The notes: generated by a model from the letters alone, not told the origin. DNA of 64,000 nucleotides from Dickeya undicola (GCF_000784735.1 NZ_JSYG01000017.1:1-64000); one strand, 5' to 3'. Counted from the stretch's first letter, positions 1 through 9,837 are shown. A program made the numbers and translations.

Positions 1-30
1 TCGGCAGAGAAAACTTCCCGTAATACGCAC

Positions 31-558
31 TCAGTCTCCGGTTATATCCGTTCTCCTTCGCAGCCAGTCGCGGATAAACGCGGCGATCTGCACGGGCTGG
101 TTGAGATCGAGACAGGGCAGGGCGAGCGTTAATGCGGAATCACAGGCCACGGCCAGCGTGTCGGCATCGAGCAGCGCGTTGATATCACGCCCAGACTCGT
201 GGCGGTAAAGCAGGATTTTATCGATCGGTTCGTGTTTGAAGCCTTCTACCAGAATCAAATCCAGCTTTGAGCTGTCCATCCTGCTGGCCAGGAAGTGTAG
301 GTCGGGTTCCTGCTGCTCCGGTGTTTCGGTCATCAATGCCCAGCGAGTATTGCTGGCAACCAGCGTTTGGTCAGCACCGGCCTTACGCAGTTCATAACTG
401 TCCTTACCTGGTTTATCGACGTCCATATCGTGGTGCGTATGTTTGATGATACCCACCCGAATCTTCATCGTGTTCAGCAATGGAATGAGTTGCTTCAGTA
501 AGGTGGTTTTGCCTGTACCACTGTAAGCTGCAATAGCCAGAAGCGGTATATCAGTCAT
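31..558 (-). CDS. mobB: MobB, molybdopterin-guanine dinucleotide adaptor protein
   Basis: GTP-binding accessory protein for converting molybdenum cofactor to its guanine-dinucleotide form; it assists MobA in the cytoplasm. The 175-aa product begins MTDIPLLAIAAYSGTGKTT, with a P-loop at residues 13-19, and later has KHTHHDMDVDKPGKDS, typical of MobB. The frame stays open upstream to 630, but the chosen ATG gives the usual family N-terminus with the P-loop close to the start. It overlaps the end of mobA by 8 nt, so the two are almost certainly co-transcribed and translationally coupled, as in E. coli. Assignment is secure; only the start is a choice. Confidence 0.95.
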   Translation of the reverse strand: MTDIPLLAIAAYSGTGKTTLLKQLIPLLNTMKIRVGIIKHTHHDMDVDKPGKDSYELRKAGADQTLVASNTRWALMTETPEQQEPDLHFLASRMDSSKLDLILVEGFKHEPIDKILLYRHESGRDINALLDADTLAVACDSALTLALPCLDLNQPVQIAAFIRDWLRRRTDITGD

Positions 559-1126
559 GGGACGGTTCCTGCCAGCAAGCCAGATCCTCTGGCGTATTAA
601 GATTTCGAAATGATAACGGTTGATCAGCAAAAGAGACGGCTTTTGCCTCTATTTGCTGCAAAAATAGCATCAATTTTCGATCTCCGTTATGTAGATAAGC
701 TTCTAGCTTTCCAGCCTGTGAAGTGTGGATCGCCAATAATGTCGGATGCTCGCGAGAGCCATCGGTGGCATAGGTGGCAAGGTGATGATTACTGAACCGT
801 AGCAATCGGGAAACCAGGTCAAGGGGTAATGCGGGCACATCACAGGGAGCAAACACGACCCAGTCTGTTTTGGCGATGGTCAACCCGGTGAAAATACCAG
901 CCAGCGGACCAGAAAAGTTACGGTTAATATCACCGATCACCGGATAACCGCTTTGCTGATAACGTTCCTGATGGCGGTTGGCGTTGATAAGCAGGGTATC
1001 TACTTGTGGCTTCAGACGCTCAAGAACGTGCTGATAGAGCGGCTTGCCCTCCAGTTCAATCAACCCTTTATCGTTTCCGCCCATGCGGGACGACTGACCG
1101 CCAGCCAGAATCACTCCTGTTATCAT
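551..1126 (-). CDS. mobA: MobA, molybdenum cofactor guanylyltransferase
   Basis: Transfers GMP from GTP to molybdopterin to make the guanine-dinucleotide cofactor used by nitrate, DMSO and formate oxidoreductases. The 191-aa protein opens with the nucleotidyltransferase signature LAGGQSSRMGGNDK at residues 7-20, which binds GTP and metal. The open frame extends upstream to 1336, but that extension is not family-like and runs into the divergent yihD, so the ATG at 1126 was taken. It is first in the mobAB pair and divergent from yihD. Confidence 0.95.
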   Translation of the reverse strand: MITGVILAGGQSSRMGGNDKGLIELEGKPLYQHVLERLKPQVDTLLINANRHQERYQQSGYPVIGDINRNFSGPLAGIFTGLTIAKTDWVVFAPCDVPALPLDLVSRLLRFSNHHLATYATDGSREHPTLLAIHTSQAGKLEAYLHNGDRKLMLFLQQIEAKAVSFADQPLSFRNLNTPEDLACWQEPSHD

Positions 1127-1236
1127 CGTATTGGCTCCCGTAATGACTTGATGTGTTATTGTCGGAAAAGTATGGCGCAAGGCCAAGCTCTTTCCCCATA
1201 CTAGATGAACAGTTATTAATGTTTGAGGTAGTGATA

Positions 1237-1506
1237 ATGAAATGCCATCGTGTAAATGAATTAATTGAACTGTTGCACCCGGCCTGGCAAAAAGAGCCGG
1301 ATTTGAATTTGGTGCAATTTTTACAAAAACTTGCACAGGAAGCCGGGTTCGAGGGGGCGCTTAGTGATTTGACTGATGATATCCTTATTTATCATTTAAA
1401 ATTGCGTGACGCAGATAGCGCACAGCCGATTCCAGGCTTGCAGAAAGATTATGAAGAAGATTTCAAAACAGCGTTACTCCGCGCCCGAGGCGTTATCAAG
1501 GATTAA
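1237..1506 (+). CDS. yihD: YihD family protein (DUF1040)
   Basis: Small conserved enterobacterial protein of unknown function, 89 aa, the same length as E. coli YihD. The C-terminal half, [12 protein letters not shown] then [19 protein letters not shown], is almost invariant in the family. The frame is open from 1153, but the ATG at 1237 matches the family start and has a GAGGT ribosome-binding site about 8 nt upstream. It lies just upstream of srkA in the same direction, the arrangement of E. coli. No signal peptide or membrane segment is visible. Confidence 0.93.
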   Translation: MKCHRVNELIELLHPAWQKEPDLNLVQFLQKLAQEAGFEGALSDLTDDILIYHLKLRDADSAQPIPGLQKDYEEDFKTALLRARGVIKD

Positions 1507-1547
1507 TCGCGCTATCTATAGTCCGATATTACGGAGTGATGACTGTC

Positions 1548-2534
1548 ATGCATGATTCCGTATTCAATTTTCATACTCTGTCGCCGGACGTCATCATGGA
1601 TGCGCTCTGGTCTGTGGATATCCGTGTCGATTCCGGCCTGACAGCGCTTAATAGCTATGAAAATCGGGTTTATCAGTTTAGTGATGAAGACCGTAAACGT
1701 TATGTGGTGAAGTTTTATCGGCCGCAACGTTGGAATGCTGCTCAGATTAGCGAAGAGCATCATTTTGCGGCCGAGTTGTTCGCTGATGAGGTGCCGGTGG
1801 TGGCACCGCTGGCCTTACAGGGCAACACGTTGCATGAGCATGATGGCTTCTGGTTTGCCGTGTTTCCCAGCGTTGGTGGGCGTCAGTATGAAATGGACAA
1901 TGACGACCAACTGGAAGAGGTTGGGCGTTATTTGGGGAGAATTCATCAGACCGGTAACCGAAATCTGTTTTCAACTCGCCCTACTGTCGGGTTACAGGAA
2001 TATCTTGATGACCCCTTGGTCACGTTAACTGACAGTTCCCTGATTTCTGACGCGCAAAAAGTGCCGTTTTTAACGGCGACAGCCCAGCTGATTGATGCCG
2101 TGAAACTGCGCTGGAATACGAATTGGCAAGCCCGACGGCTGCACGGCGACTGTCATCCCGGTAATATTCTTTGGCGTGATGGCCCCTTATTTGTTGATCT
2201 GGACGATGCGCGTAATGGCCCTGCGGTACAGGATCTCTGGATGCTGTTGCATGGAGATCGTCAGGAACAGCGCATCCAGCTGGATATTTTGCTGGATGCC
2301 TATAGTGAGTTCGCCTCTTTTGATGAGGCGGAGCTGGCATTAATTGAACCGCTACGTGCCATGCGTATGGTTCACTATCTGGCCTGGGTAGCCCGTCGTT
2401 GGCATGACCCTGCTTTTCCTCGTAGTTTTCCATGGATGCAGGAAGCCGATTTCTGGGCAAAGCAGGCCACCATTTTTAATGAACAGGTAAGGCTGTTGCA
2501 GGAACCACCGTTGCAACTGGCACCGATGTACTGA
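1548..2534 (+). CDS. srkA: SrkA, stress response serine/threonine kinase
   Basis: Cytoplasmic eukaryotic-like Ser/Thr kinase (YihE/RdoA) that in E. coli protects against stress-induced programmed death and works with the Cpx response. The 328-aa product has [11 protein letters not shown] and YVVKFYRP in the nucleotide-binding lobe, the catalytic loop [11 protein letters not shown], and the metal-binding [12 protein letters not shown] 1548 gives exactly the E. coli length and lies 11 nt after GGAG; GTG 1536 and ATG 1539 are alternatives. It is followed 22 nt later by dsbA, and srkA-dsbA co-transcription is known in E. coli. Confidence 0.95.
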   Translation: MHDSVFNFHTLSPDVIMDALWSVDIRVDSGLTALNSYENRVYQFSDEDRKRYVVKFYRPQRWNAAQISEEHHFAAELFADEVPVVAPLALQGNTLHEHDGFWFAVFPSVGGRQYEMDNDDQLEEVGRYLGRIHQTGNRNLFSTRPTVGLQEYLDDPLVTLTDSSLISDAQKVPFLTATAQLIDAVKLRWNTNWQARRLHGDCHPGNILWRDGPLFVDLDDARNGPAVQDLWMLLHGDRQEQRIQLDILLDAYSEFASFDEAELALIEPLRAMRMVHYLAWVARRWHDPAFPRSFPWMQEADFWAKQATIFNEQVRLLQEPPLQLAPMY

Positions 2535-2556
2535 CACTTATGGAGATAACGTTGAT

Positions 2557-3180
2557 ATGAAGAAAATATGGCTTGCGCTGGCTGGCATGGTGTTGGCGTT
2601 CAGTGCGTCAGCAGCTGATTTTTCCGATGGCAAACAGTATGCCACGCTGGATAAACCGGTTTCTCAATCCCCTCAGGTGCTGGAATTCTTCTCATTTTAT
2701 TGCCCGCATTGTTACCAGTTTGCTCAGGTTTACCACATTCCTGACGCCATTCAGAAAGCGCTGCCAGCCGATGCTAAGTTAACCAAATATCATGTCGATT
2801 TCTTGGGGCCGTTAGGCAAAGATCTGACTCAAGCTTGGGCGGTGGCAATCGCTCTGGGTGTGGAAGATAAAGTCAGCCCACTCATGTTTGATGCCGTGCA
2901 GAAAACCCAGACAGTGAAAACACCGGAAGATATTCGCCAGGTGTTTGTAGCCGCAGGTGTGAAAGCGGAAGACTATGACAGCGCGCTGAACAGCTTTGTG
3001 GTGAAGTCTCTGGTTGCCCAACAGGAAAAAGCCGCAGCGGACCTGCAACTCCGTGGTGTACCAGCGGTATTTGTGAATGGTAAATACATGATCAAGAGCG
3101 ATGGGCTGGATACCAGCTCTATGGACAACTACGTCAAACAATATGCTGATGTAGTGAAATTCCTGCTCTCTCAGAAATAA
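2557..3180 (+). CDS. dsbA: DsbA, periplasmic thiol:disulfide oxidoreductase
   Basis: Introduces disulfide bonds into secreted proteins; it is reoxidised by DsbB. In soft-rot bacteria it matters for disulfide-containing secreted pectate lyases and cellulases. The 207-aa precursor has a signal peptide ([19 protein letters not shown], cleavage after residue 19), the active site CPHC at residues 49-52 and the cis-proline motif GVPAVFVNG. It follows srkA closely and ends at a strong terminator. Length and motifs match the family fully. Confidence 0.97.
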   Translation: MKKIWLALAGMVLAFSASAADFSDGKQYATLDKPVSQSPQVLEFFSFYCPHCYQFAQVYHIPDAIQKALPADAKLTKYHVDFLGPLGKDLTQAWAVAIALGVEDKVSPLMFDAVQKTQTVKTPEDIRQVFVAAGVKAEDYDSALNSFVVKSLVAQQEKAAADLQLRGVPAVFVNGKYMIKSDGLDTSSMDNYVKQYADVVKFLLSQK

Positions 3181-3199
3181 GCTTTCTGTTTTTTCTATG

Positions 3200-3233
3200 C
3201 GCCACATGCTTTACCGCGTGTGGCGTTTTTTTT
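3200..3233 (+). terminator. Rho-independent terminator after dsbA
   Basis: A 7-bp stem CGCCACA / TGTGGCG with a 12-nt loop is followed by eight T residues, 20 nt after the dsbA stop. It closes the srkA-dsbA unit. Confidence 0.85.
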
Positions 3234-3437
3234 GCTTCGGTGTTACTGATCATGTCTGGACAATTTGGCTGGTCGGTAAACATTTTGATTTCATATATAT
3301 CCACACCAATAGCATCACCTTGATATAACTAGTCTATCAAGGTTTTTTATGTAATCCATTGATTTAAAATAAATCAAGATTATGTCTCACTCTTTTTTAT
3401 ATCTCTGTTAACTATCTTTTAATTTCTATGCACAAAG

Positions 3438-3472
3438 TTATCCACAGATTTTTTGCGAGGCGTTGTGCAAAA
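3438..3472. promoter_or_regulatory. Pair of inverted DnaA-box-like sites upstream of polA
   Basis: TTATCCACA at 3438-3446 is a perfect consensus DnaA box on the + strand. TGTGCAAAA at 3464-3472 reads TTTTGCACA on the other strand, also matching TTWTNCACA. They lie about 90-125 nt before the polA start in an AT-rich leader. DnaA control of polA has been reported in E. coli; function here is inferred. The rest of the 3234-3561 gap is AT-rich and shows no other gene. Confidence 0.5.
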
Positions 3473-3561
3473 AGCATAATGAGTGCGCGTTAATATTCGT
3501 CTCTCACTGCCAGCTATGGCATCCTTAACTTCATGTCAGAAAACAACGATCGCGAAATATC

Positions 3562-6348
3562 ATGGTTCAAATAGCAGATAATCCCCTCATTCTGGTTGAC
3601 GGTTCCTCGTACCTTTACCGCGCCTATCATGCCTTTCCTCCGTTGACCAATAGCCTCGGAGAGCCGACCGGCGCGATGTATGGTGTGCTCAACATGCTGC
3701 GTAGTCTGTTGCAGCAATACCATCCCAGCCATGTCGCGGTGGTGTTTGACGCGAAGGGTAAGACATTTCGTGATGACTTGTTTGAACACTACAAATCTCA
3801 CCGGCCACCGATGCCGGATGACCTACGTGCTCAGATTGAACCGTTACATCGCATGGTAAAAGCAATGGGATTGCCGCTGCTCGCGGTTTCCGGCGTTGAG
3901 GCTGACGATGTGATTGGAACACTGGCCCAGCAAGCGGAACGTGCGGGTAAACCGGTTCTGATCAGCACCGGCGATAAGGATATGGCGCAGCTGGTGACGC
4001 CGAATATCACGCTGATCAACACCATGAATAACACTATTCTGGGGCCGGATGAGGTGTGTGCCAAATACGGTATTCCTCCCTCTCTGATTATCGATTTTCT
4101 TGCTCTGATGGGAGACTCCTCCGACAACATTCCTGGTGTACCGGGTGTGGGTGAAAAAACCGCACAGGCGTTACTACAGGGATTAGGTGGGCTCGATACC
4201 CTGTACGCCAATCTGGATAAGATTGCCGGTCTGACTTTTCGTGGTGCCAAGACGATGGCGGCCAAGCTGGAACAGAGCAAAGAGGTGGCTTACCTCTCTT
4301 ATCAATTGGCTACGATTAAAACTGATGTTGAGCTGGAACAAGAGTGTGAGCAGCTCACTGTTAATACGCCGGATGTAGCGGAGCTGTGTGAATTATTCGC
4401 CCGCTATGAATTCAAACGCTGGCTAGCAGACGTGGAAGAGGGTAAGTGGTTGCAAGGTGGCAGGAAGAGTCCGGCTGCTGTGCCATTTGTTAAGACCGAA
4501 GCTGAAGATGAGCCTAAAGATTCATCCAGCGTATTACCCCAGGATGGTTATGTCACCATTCTGGATGAACAGACATTCCAGGACTGGCTTGCACGAATCA
4601 ACGCTGCTGGTTTGTTCTCATTCGATACCGAAACAGATGGTCTTGATACCCTCACCGCTAACCTGGTCGGGATTTCATTAGCAATCAAGCCAGGCGAAGC
4701 CGCTTATCTGCCATTGGGTCACGACTATCTCGACGCGCCGACACAGTTAAGTCTTGATTGGGTACTGACTCAGCTAAAACCGCTGTTGGAAGATGATGGT
4801 ATTCGCAAGATCGGGCAAAACCTGAAATTCGATAAAGGCGTGATGGCTCGTTACGGCATTGATCTGCGCGGGATTGTGTTTGATACCATGCTGGAGTCCT
4901 ACGTTCTTGACAGTGTGGCTGGCCGTCATGACATGGACAGCCTGTCAGAGCGCTATTTGCAGCATAAGACCATTACCTTTGAAGAGATCGCCGGTAAAGG
5001 CAAAAACCAGCTGACGTTTAACCAAATCCCGCTGGAACAGGCGGCGGTTTATGCGGCGGAAGATGCCGATGTCACGTTGCGCTTGCATGAAACGTTATGG
5101 GCGAAGCTGGAACCGCAGCAGGAACTGCGCAAGGTGTTCCAGAATATCGATATGCCGCTGGTGCCGGTGTTATCGCGCATGGAGCGCACTGGGGTGCTGA
5201 TTGATACCACTATTCTGGCGGAGCATTCGCGAGAGCTGACGCAACGTCTGACGGAGTTGGAAGCGCAGGCGCATGAACTGGCAGGAGAAGTCTTTAATCT
5301 GTCTTCCACCAAACAGTTAGGGGCTATTCTGTACGAAAAACAGCAATTGCCGGTTATCAAGAAAACCCCGAAAGGCGCACCTTCCACTAATGAAGAGGTG
5401 TTGGCCGAACTGGCGCTGAATTATCCACTGCCGAAGTTGATTTTGGAGTATCGCGGACTGGCGAAACTGAAATCTACTTACACGGATAAACTGCCACAGA
5501 TGATCAATCCGCTGACCAAACGGGTGCACACTTCTTACCACCAGGCGGTAACGGCAACTGGGCGTCTTTCTTCCAGTGATCCCAACCTGCAAAATATTCC
5601 GGTGCGTAATGAAGAAGGGCGACGTATCCGTCAGGCGTTTATTGCACAGGAAGGATACTGCATCCTGGCGGCGGATTACTCGCAGATTGAATTACGCATC
5701 ATGGCGCATTTGTCACGGGATGCCGGATTGCTGGGGGCGTTTTCCCAGGGGCTGGATATTCACCGCGCCACGGCTGCCGAGGTATTCAGTCTGCCGCTCG
5801 ACAAGGTGACCACCGAACAGCGTCGCAGTGCCAAAGCCATCAACTTTGGTTTGATCTATGGCATGAGCGCATTTGGCCTGTCCCGTCAGTTAGCTATTCC
5901 TCGTAATGAAGCGCAAAAATATATGAACCTCTACTTTGAGCGTTATCCAGGGGTGTTGGAGTATATGGAGCGCACGCGTCAGCAGGCGGCAGATCAGGGA
6001 TATGTGTCTACGCTGGATGGTCGCCGTCTTTATTTGCCGGATATTCATTCCCGCAACGCCAATAGCCGTAAGGCGGCGGAGCGGGCAGCCATTAACGCGC
6101 CGATGCAGGGCACCGCAGCGGATATCATCAAAAAAGCGATGATCGCCATTGATGCCTGGCTGCAACAGGAAAAACCGTTGGTGACGATGCTAATGCAGGT
6201 ACACGATGAATTGGTATTTGAAGTGCATAAATCCGTTTTGGACGAAGTCAGTGCGAAGATTCGCAATCTGATGGAAGGCTGTATGCAACTTGACGTGCCC
6301 TTGCAGGTGGATATCGGCACTGGCAGTAACTGGGATCAGGCCCATTAA
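3562..6348 (+). CDS. polA: DNA polymerase I
   Basis: Repair and Okazaki-fragment-processing polymerase with three activities. The 928-aa protein has the same length as E. coli Pol I. Residues 1 to about 300 are the 5'-3' nuclease ([29 protein letters not shown]). The 3'-5' proofreading domain, roughly 330-515, keeps the active-site acidic pair in FDTETDG and YAAEDADVT, so proofreading should work. The polymerase domain shows [30 protein letters not shown] and [10 protein letters not shown] with its catalytic aspartates. ATG 3562 fits the family N-terminus [20 protein letters not shown]. It is monocistronic and followed by the Spot 42 gene, as in E. coli. Confidence 0.98.
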   Translation: MVQIADNPLILVDGSSYLYRAYHAFPPLTNSLGEPTGAMYGVLNMLRSLLQQYHPSHVAVVFDAKGKTFRDDLFEHYKSHRPPMPDDLRAQIEPLHRMVKAMGLPLLAVSGVEADDVIGTLAQQAERAGKPVLISTGDKDMAQLVTPNITLINTMNNTILGPDEVCAKYGIPPSLIIDFLALMGDSSDNIPGVPGVGEKTAQALLQGLGGLDTLYANLDKIAGLTFRGAKTMAAKLEQSKEVAYLSYQLATIKTDVELEQECEQLTVNTPDVAELCELFARYEFKRWLADVEEGKWLQGGRKSPAAVPFVKTEAEDEPKDSSSVLPQDGYVTILDEQTFQDWLARINAAGLFSFDTETDGLDTLTANLVGISLAIKPGEAAYLPLGHDYLDAPTQLSLDWVLTQLKPLLEDDGIRKIGQNLKFDKGVMARYGIDLRGIVFDTMLESYVLDSVAGRHDMDSLSERYLQHKTITFEEIAGKGKNQLTFNQIPLEQAAVYAAEDADVTLRLHETLWAKLEPQQELRKVFQNIDMPLVPVLSRMERTGVLIDTTILAEHSRELTQRLTELEAQAHELAGEVFNLSSTKQLGAILYEKQQLPVIKKTPKGAPSTNEEVLAELALNYPLPKLILEYRGLAKLKSTYTDKLPQMINPLTKRVHTSYHQAVTATGRLSSSDPNLQNIPVRNEEGRRIRQAFIAQEGYCILAADYSQIELRIMAHLSRDAGLLGAFSQGLDIHRATAAEVFSLPLDKVTTEQRRSAKAINFGLIYGMSAFGLSRQLAIPRNEAQKYMNLYFERYPGVLEYMERTRQQAADQGYVSTLDGRRLYLPDIHSRNANSRKAAERAAINAPMQGTAADIIKKAMIAIDAWLQQEKPLVTMLMQVHDELVFEVHKSVLDEVSAKIRNLMEGCMQLDVPLQVDIGTGSNWDQAH

Positions 6349-6595
6349 GCTGTTTGCTGAAAGAGGCGGGTCAGAATGGTTCTGGGTGTTATGCGGGTTT
6401 TTGTCATGAATGCCATAAGAAATATCGCCTTTCTTTTTTCTGTTGGTTTTTTCAGCTGAATCCTAATCAATCCTGTAATTAAACTACAGGATTGTGTGAC
6501 CCGGTTTGAGTTTGTTTAATCCATCACCGCTTTTTATGAAATTAAACAACAAAAAAATCTTTTTTCCAGAAAGGAAATGGGGTAGAGTTAAACAC
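6349..6595. other. polA-spf intergenic region with an inverted repeat
   Basis: AT-rich stretch containing a perfect inverted repeat, AATCCTGTA / TACAGGATT, at 6469-6493 with a 7-nt loop. No T-run follows, so it is a weak terminator candidate. TAGAGT at 6583-6588 is a plausible -10 box 7 nt before the Spot 42 start. No convincing CRP palindrome was found, although spf is CRP-repressed in E. coli; a TGTGA half-site lies at 6495-6499. Confidence 0.4.
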
Positions 6596-6704
6596 GTAGG
6601 GTACAGAGGTAAGATGTTCTATCTTTCAGACCTTTTACTTCACGTAATCGGATTTGGCTGAATGTTAGCCGCCCCGGTCGGGTTTCTGACCGGGGCGTTT
6701 TTTA
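6596..6704 (+). ncRNA. spf: Spot 42 small regulatory RNA
   Basis: Hfq-dependent small RNA that represses secondary-carbon and central-metabolism genes when glucose is available. The sequence starts GTAGGGTACAGAGGTAAGA, is nearly identical to E. coli Spot 42, has the same 109-nt length, and ends with the terminator hairpin GCCCCGGTC / GACCGGGGC followed by six T. Its position directly after polA and before engB is the classic one. Differences from E. coli fall mainly in the terminator stem and the junction just before it. Confidence 0.97.
6614..6661 (+). CDS. spfP: SpfP, 15-aa peptide encoded inside Spot 42
   Basis: Within Spot 42 an ATG at 6614 opens a 15-codon frame encoding MFYLSDLLLHVIGFG, ending in TGA, preceded by a GAGG-type ribosome-binding site at 6606-6609. 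The peptide matches my recollection of E. coli SpfP, reported to interfere with CRP activation at some promoters. Translation here is inferred from conservation, not shown. Confidence 0.65.
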   Translation: MFYLSDLLLHVIGFG

Positions 6705-6811
6705 TTGTCTGAATGTTGATAAATCAGATAATGAAAACCTATGTTACCGGCGAGTGCTCAGCCGGTAGCCATTGGGATAGTCATGTTGTTGGAAAGGTTT
6801 TGGTTGGTGTA

Positions 6812-7456
6812 TTACTGGTCTGATTCTGGCTGAGATTGCAACTCTGCTGATGGTAACGTACTGAACCAGCTATCTAATTTTTGGCGTAATTTATCTACAC
6901 CGGTTTTTTTCAGCGAAGAAAACGCTTCAACCTGAATATCCCCCATGAGCGGCAGCACCGCTTCCCGCACCATATTCAACTGGGATTTGCGGGCACCCTG
7001 AGCCAGTTTGTCGGCTTTAGTCAGCAGCACCAGCACCGGTAAGCCGACATCAACGGCCCACTCCAGCATCTGCTGGTCCAGATCCTTAAGCGGGTGGCGG
7101 ATATCCATGAGTACCACCAGCCCTTTCAGGCTGTTGCGTTTTTGCAGGTATTCACCAAGCGCACGTTGCCATTTGCGTTTCATCTCTTCTGGCACTTCGG
7201 CGTAACCATAACCAGGCAAGTCAACCAGGCGAACACCATCGGCTACTTCAAACAGGTTGATAAGCTGGGTCCGGCCCGGTGTCTTACTGGTGCGAGCCAA
7301 GCTTTTCTGGTTGGTCAGCGTATTGAGCGCGCTGGATTTGCCTGCGTTGGAGCGGCCGGCAAAAGCGACTTCAATACCGCTGTCGGCAGGAAGATGACGA
7401 ATGTCCGGCGCGCTGGTGACGAAATGGGTCACATGGTAGTTGTATTGTTGGGTCAC
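6812..7456 (-). CDS. engB: EngB/YihA, ribosome biogenesis GTPase
   Basis: Essential P-loop GTPase of the TrmE-Era-EngA-EngB-Septin class, involved in large ribosomal subunit assembly and cell division. Motifs in order are GRSNAGKSS (G1), KTPGRTQ (G2), DLPGYG (G3) and LTKADK (G4), then FSSLKK (G5 region). The frame is open to a GTG at 7480. GTG 7456 is preferred because it gives the short family N-terminus before [19 protein letters not shown]; neither start has a strong ribosome-binding site. It is divergent from yihI. Confidence 0.93.
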   Translation of the reverse strand: MTQQYNYHVTHFVTSAPDIRHLPADSGIEVAFAGRSNAGKSSALNTLTNQKSLARTSKTPGRTQLINLFEVADGVRLVDLPGYGYAEVPEEMKRKWQRALGEYLQKRNSLKGLVVLMDIRHPLKDLDQQMLEWAVDVGLPVLVLLTKADKLAQGARKSQLNMVREAVLPLMGDIQVEAFSSLKKTGVDKLRQKLDSWFSTLPSAELQSQPESDQ

Positions 7457-7680
7457 AGTTTGCGTCTCTGTCTGGATCACGGTTTTATGTGGTTGATTAT
7501 ACCTGCAACCGATAAGAAAGGCGGCGTTTATCTGTTTTTGTCACGGTGTTACCGTCTTAACAGACTGAAAAAAATAAAACCAGCACACAGCTCTTGGAGC
7601 ACTTTTTTATTGGTATGCTTTCTGCTAGATTCCGCCGCAATTCTCCTTATATCTGCTCATCTGAACCCGAGATTGACGCT

Positions 7681-8214
7681 ATGAAACAACCATCCAAAGG
7701 GGCGGGACACAAAGCCGCCACACCGAAGATCAAAAGAAAAAGCCGTGAGCAGTTGGATCTGGAAGCTCGCGAGCGCAAACGCCAGAAAAAGCACCGTGGT
7801 CATGTTGCGGGCAGCCGCACCAAGCCGTCTGGTGATCGCCAGCAAAACTCCGCTTCCGACAAGCTGAAAGACCCGCGTATTGGCAGCAAAAAACCAGTGT
7901 CGTTGTTGCCGGAAGGCGCAAGCGTAGCGGTAAAAGCAGCGGCAGTGGCGAAAGAGAAACCCGCTCGCCTTTTACCGCAGGAAGAGCTGGAAATGCTGGA
8001 GAATGATCCGCGCCTTGATGAGTTGCTGGACAGACTAGAGAAAGGTGAAACGCTGTCGGCCAAAGAACAGTCCTGGCTGGATGAGACGCTGGATCGTATC
8101 GATATTCTGATGGAGCAATTAGGCATCAGTCTGGACGATGACGAGGAAGACGAAGAGCAGGAAGAGGATATGCTGCAACTGCTCCGCCGCAATAATCCAA
8201 AAGACGGCTATTGA
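7681..8214 (+). CDS. yihI: YihI, Der GTPase-activating protein
   Basis: Modulates the ribosome-assembly GTPase Der (EngA) in E. coli by stimulating GTP hydrolysis. The 177-aa protein has the expected lay-out: a lysine/arginine-rich first third (KIKRKSREQLDLEARERKRQ), a conserved helix DPRLDELLDRLEKGE, then an acidic tail with DDDEEDEEQEED. ATG 7681 gives the family start MKQPSKG; the open frame upstream is not conserved. Its stop overlaps the next small frame by one base (TGATG), which suggests coupling. Confidence 0.94.
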   Translation: MKQPSKGAGHKAATPKIKRKSREQLDLEARERKRQKKHRGHVAGSRTKPSGDRQQNSASDKLKDPRIGSKKPVSLLPEGASVAVKAAAVAKEKPARLLPQEELEMLENDPRLDELLDRLEKGETLSAKEQSWLDETLDRIDILMEQLGISLDDDEEDEEQEEDMLQLLRRNNPKDGY

Positions 8215-8390
8215 TGCTGAAAGCGCTGTTTCTGCTCATAACCTTATTGGTTCTGTGTTTTTTGGGCGGTCTGTTGGTTAAACTGTGGTGCCTGTCGAAA
8301 CGGAAAGACAGATTACAGCGTGCCGTATCGTCGGGGCAGCGTCGGCTGCCTCCGCGCCGAGCGGCGAGGACCGGTTACCGGAAGGAGTGA
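8214..8390 (+). CDS. Predicted 58-aa single-pass membrane protein
   Basis: A frame starting at the ATG in the TGATG overlap with yihI and ending 5 nt before hemN. It encodes one hydrophobic segment (LKALFLLITLLVLCFLGGLL, about residues 2-21), then a strongly basic tail rich in Arg and Lys. The tight fit between yihI and hemN supports translation: its stop codon overlaps the GGAGTGA ribosome-binding region of hemN. I do not recognise the family. It may be a short form of a membrane protein found next to hemN in other gammaproteobacteria, but I cannot confirm this. Confidence 0.6.
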   Translation: MLKALFLLITLLVLCFLGGLLVKLWCLSKRKDRLQRAVSSGQRRLPPRRAARTGYRKE

Positions 8391-8395
8391 GCAGC

Positions 8396-9769
8396 ATGTC
8401 CGAACAATCCATTGACTGGGATTTATCCCTGATCCAGAAATACAATTATTCGGGGCCGCGCTACACTTCCTATCCTACCGCGCTGGAATTCAGCGACAGT
8501 TACGACAACGCCGCGTTTGCTCAGGCTGTAGCCCGCTACCCTAACCGGCCGCTGTCGCTGTATCTGCATATCCCGTTTTGCCACCGTTTGTGCTACTTCT
8601 GCGGCTGCAATAAGCTGGTGACTCGTCAGTTGCACAAGGCGGATGAGTATCTTGACCGGCTGGCGCTGGAAATCCGTCAGCGTGCGCCTTTGTTTGCCGA
8701 CCGCGTTGTTACTCAGATGCATTGGGGCGGTGGAACGCCGACTTTCCTGAACAAAACGCAGATTAGCCGCCTGATGGGGCTGCTGCGCCAGCATTTTCAC
8801 TTTGCTGAGCAGGCAGAGATGTCGCTGGAAGTAGACCCGCGTGAAATCGAACTGGATGTGCTCGATCATTTGCGCGCTGAAGGGTTCAATCGCCTCAGTA
8901 TGGGGGTGCAGGACTTCAATAAAGAGGTGCAGCGCCTGGTCAATCGCGAGCAGGATGAAGCCTTTATTTTTGCGCTGATAGAGCGGGCTAAAGCGCTGGG
9001 GTTCGCCTCCACCAATATCGACCTGATTTACGGTTTGCCAAAACAGACGCCAGACAGCTTTGCCTTTACCCTACAGCGGGTGGCGGAGCTGCGTCCGGAC
9101 CGCCTCAGCGTATTCAACTATGCACATTTACCCAGTCTGTTTGCCGCCCAGCGTAAGATCAAAGAGGCTGACCTACCGGATGCAGAACAAAAGCTGGCGA
9201 TCTTGCAGCAGACCATTCAAAGCCTGACCACGGCGGGCTACCAGTTTATCGGGATGGATCACTTTGCCCGGCCGGATGACGAGCTGGCGGTGGCGCAACG
9301 TGAAGGAAAACTGCATCGCAATTTCCAGGGGTACACTACCCAGGGCGATACCGATTTACTGGGGCTGGGGGTATCCGCCATCAGCATGATTGGCGACAGC
9401 TACGCCCAGAACCAGAAAGAACTGAAGCTGTACTATGCTGACGTTGAACAGCATGGTCACGCATTGTGGCGTGGTTTGGCCCTGACTCGTGATGATTGTC
9501 TACGCCGTGACGTAATCAAGGCGTTGATCTGTCATTTTCAGTTGGAATTTGCCGCGATTGAGCAGGCGTATGGTTTGTCGTTTGGCGAGTATTTCCGCGA
9601 AGACCTGGCGTTGCTGGCACCAATGGCGCAAGACGGTTTGGTGGATATTCTGTCAGATCGTATTCAGGTAACGCCCAAAGGACGTCTGTTGATCCGCAAT
9701 ATCTGCATGTGTTTCGACGTGTATCTGCGTAGCAAGATGCGCGAACGTCAGTTCTCTCGGGTCATCTAA
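8396..9769 (+). CDS. hemN: HemN, oxygen-independent coproporphyrinogen III oxidase
   Basis: Radical-SAM enzyme that decarboxylates coproporphyrinogen III to protoporphyrinogen IX for heme synthesis without oxygen. The product is 457 aa, the E. coli length. The iron-sulfur cluster motif is at C62, C66, C69 and C71 (CHRLCYFCGC), followed by HWGGGTPTFL (SAM-binding glycines). ATG 8396 fits the family start MSEQSIDWDL and lies 9 nt after a GGAAGGAG site; the upstream extension of the frame is not conserved. A strong terminator follows. Confidence 0.97.
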   Translation: MSEQSIDWDLSLIQKYNYSGPRYTSYPTALEFSDSYDNAAFAQAVARYPNRPLSLYLHIPFCHRLCYFCGCNKLVTRQLHKADEYLDRLALEIRQRAPLFADRVVTQMHWGGGTPTFLNKTQISRLMGLLRQHFHFAEQAEMSLEVDPREIELDVLDHLRAEGFNRLSMGVQDFNKEVQRLVNREQDEAFIFALIERAKALGFASTNIDLIYGLPKQTPDSFAFTLQRVAELRPDRLSVFNYAHLPSLFAAQRKIKEADLPDAEQKLAILQQTIQSLTTAGYQFIGMDHFARPDDELAVAQREGKLHRNFQGYTTQGDTDLLGLGVSAISMIGDSYAQNQKELKLYYADVEQHGHALWRGLALTRDDCLRRDVIKALICHFQLEFAAIEQAYGLSFGEYFREDLALLAPMAQDGLVDILSDRIQVTPKGRLLIRNICMCFDVYLRSKMRERQFSRVI

Positions 9770-9784
9770 TCGGGAAGGATGAAA

Positions 9785-9822
9785 GAAAACAGCCAGTCGA
9801 TATGACTGGCTGTTTTCGTTTT
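9785..9822. terminator. Bidirectional terminator between hemN and yshB
   Basis: A perfect 14-bp stem, GAAAACAGCCAGTC / GACTGGCTGTTTTC, with a 5-nt loop, is flanked by A-rich and T-rich ends. It can stop transcription from both convergent genes. Confidence 0.9.
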
Positions 9823-9837
9823 TCTGTCAGCGTAGTT

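Noticed and set aside
6391-6459. A 22-codon frame (MRVFVMNAIRNI...) after polA
   Set aside because: No ribosome-binding site and no recognised homolog; likely chance in an AT-rich gap.
7481-7680. Possible CsrC small RNA between engB and yihI, its place in E. coli
   Set aside because: The gap lacks the series of GGA-bearing stem-loops expected of CsrC and has no strong terminator before yihI.
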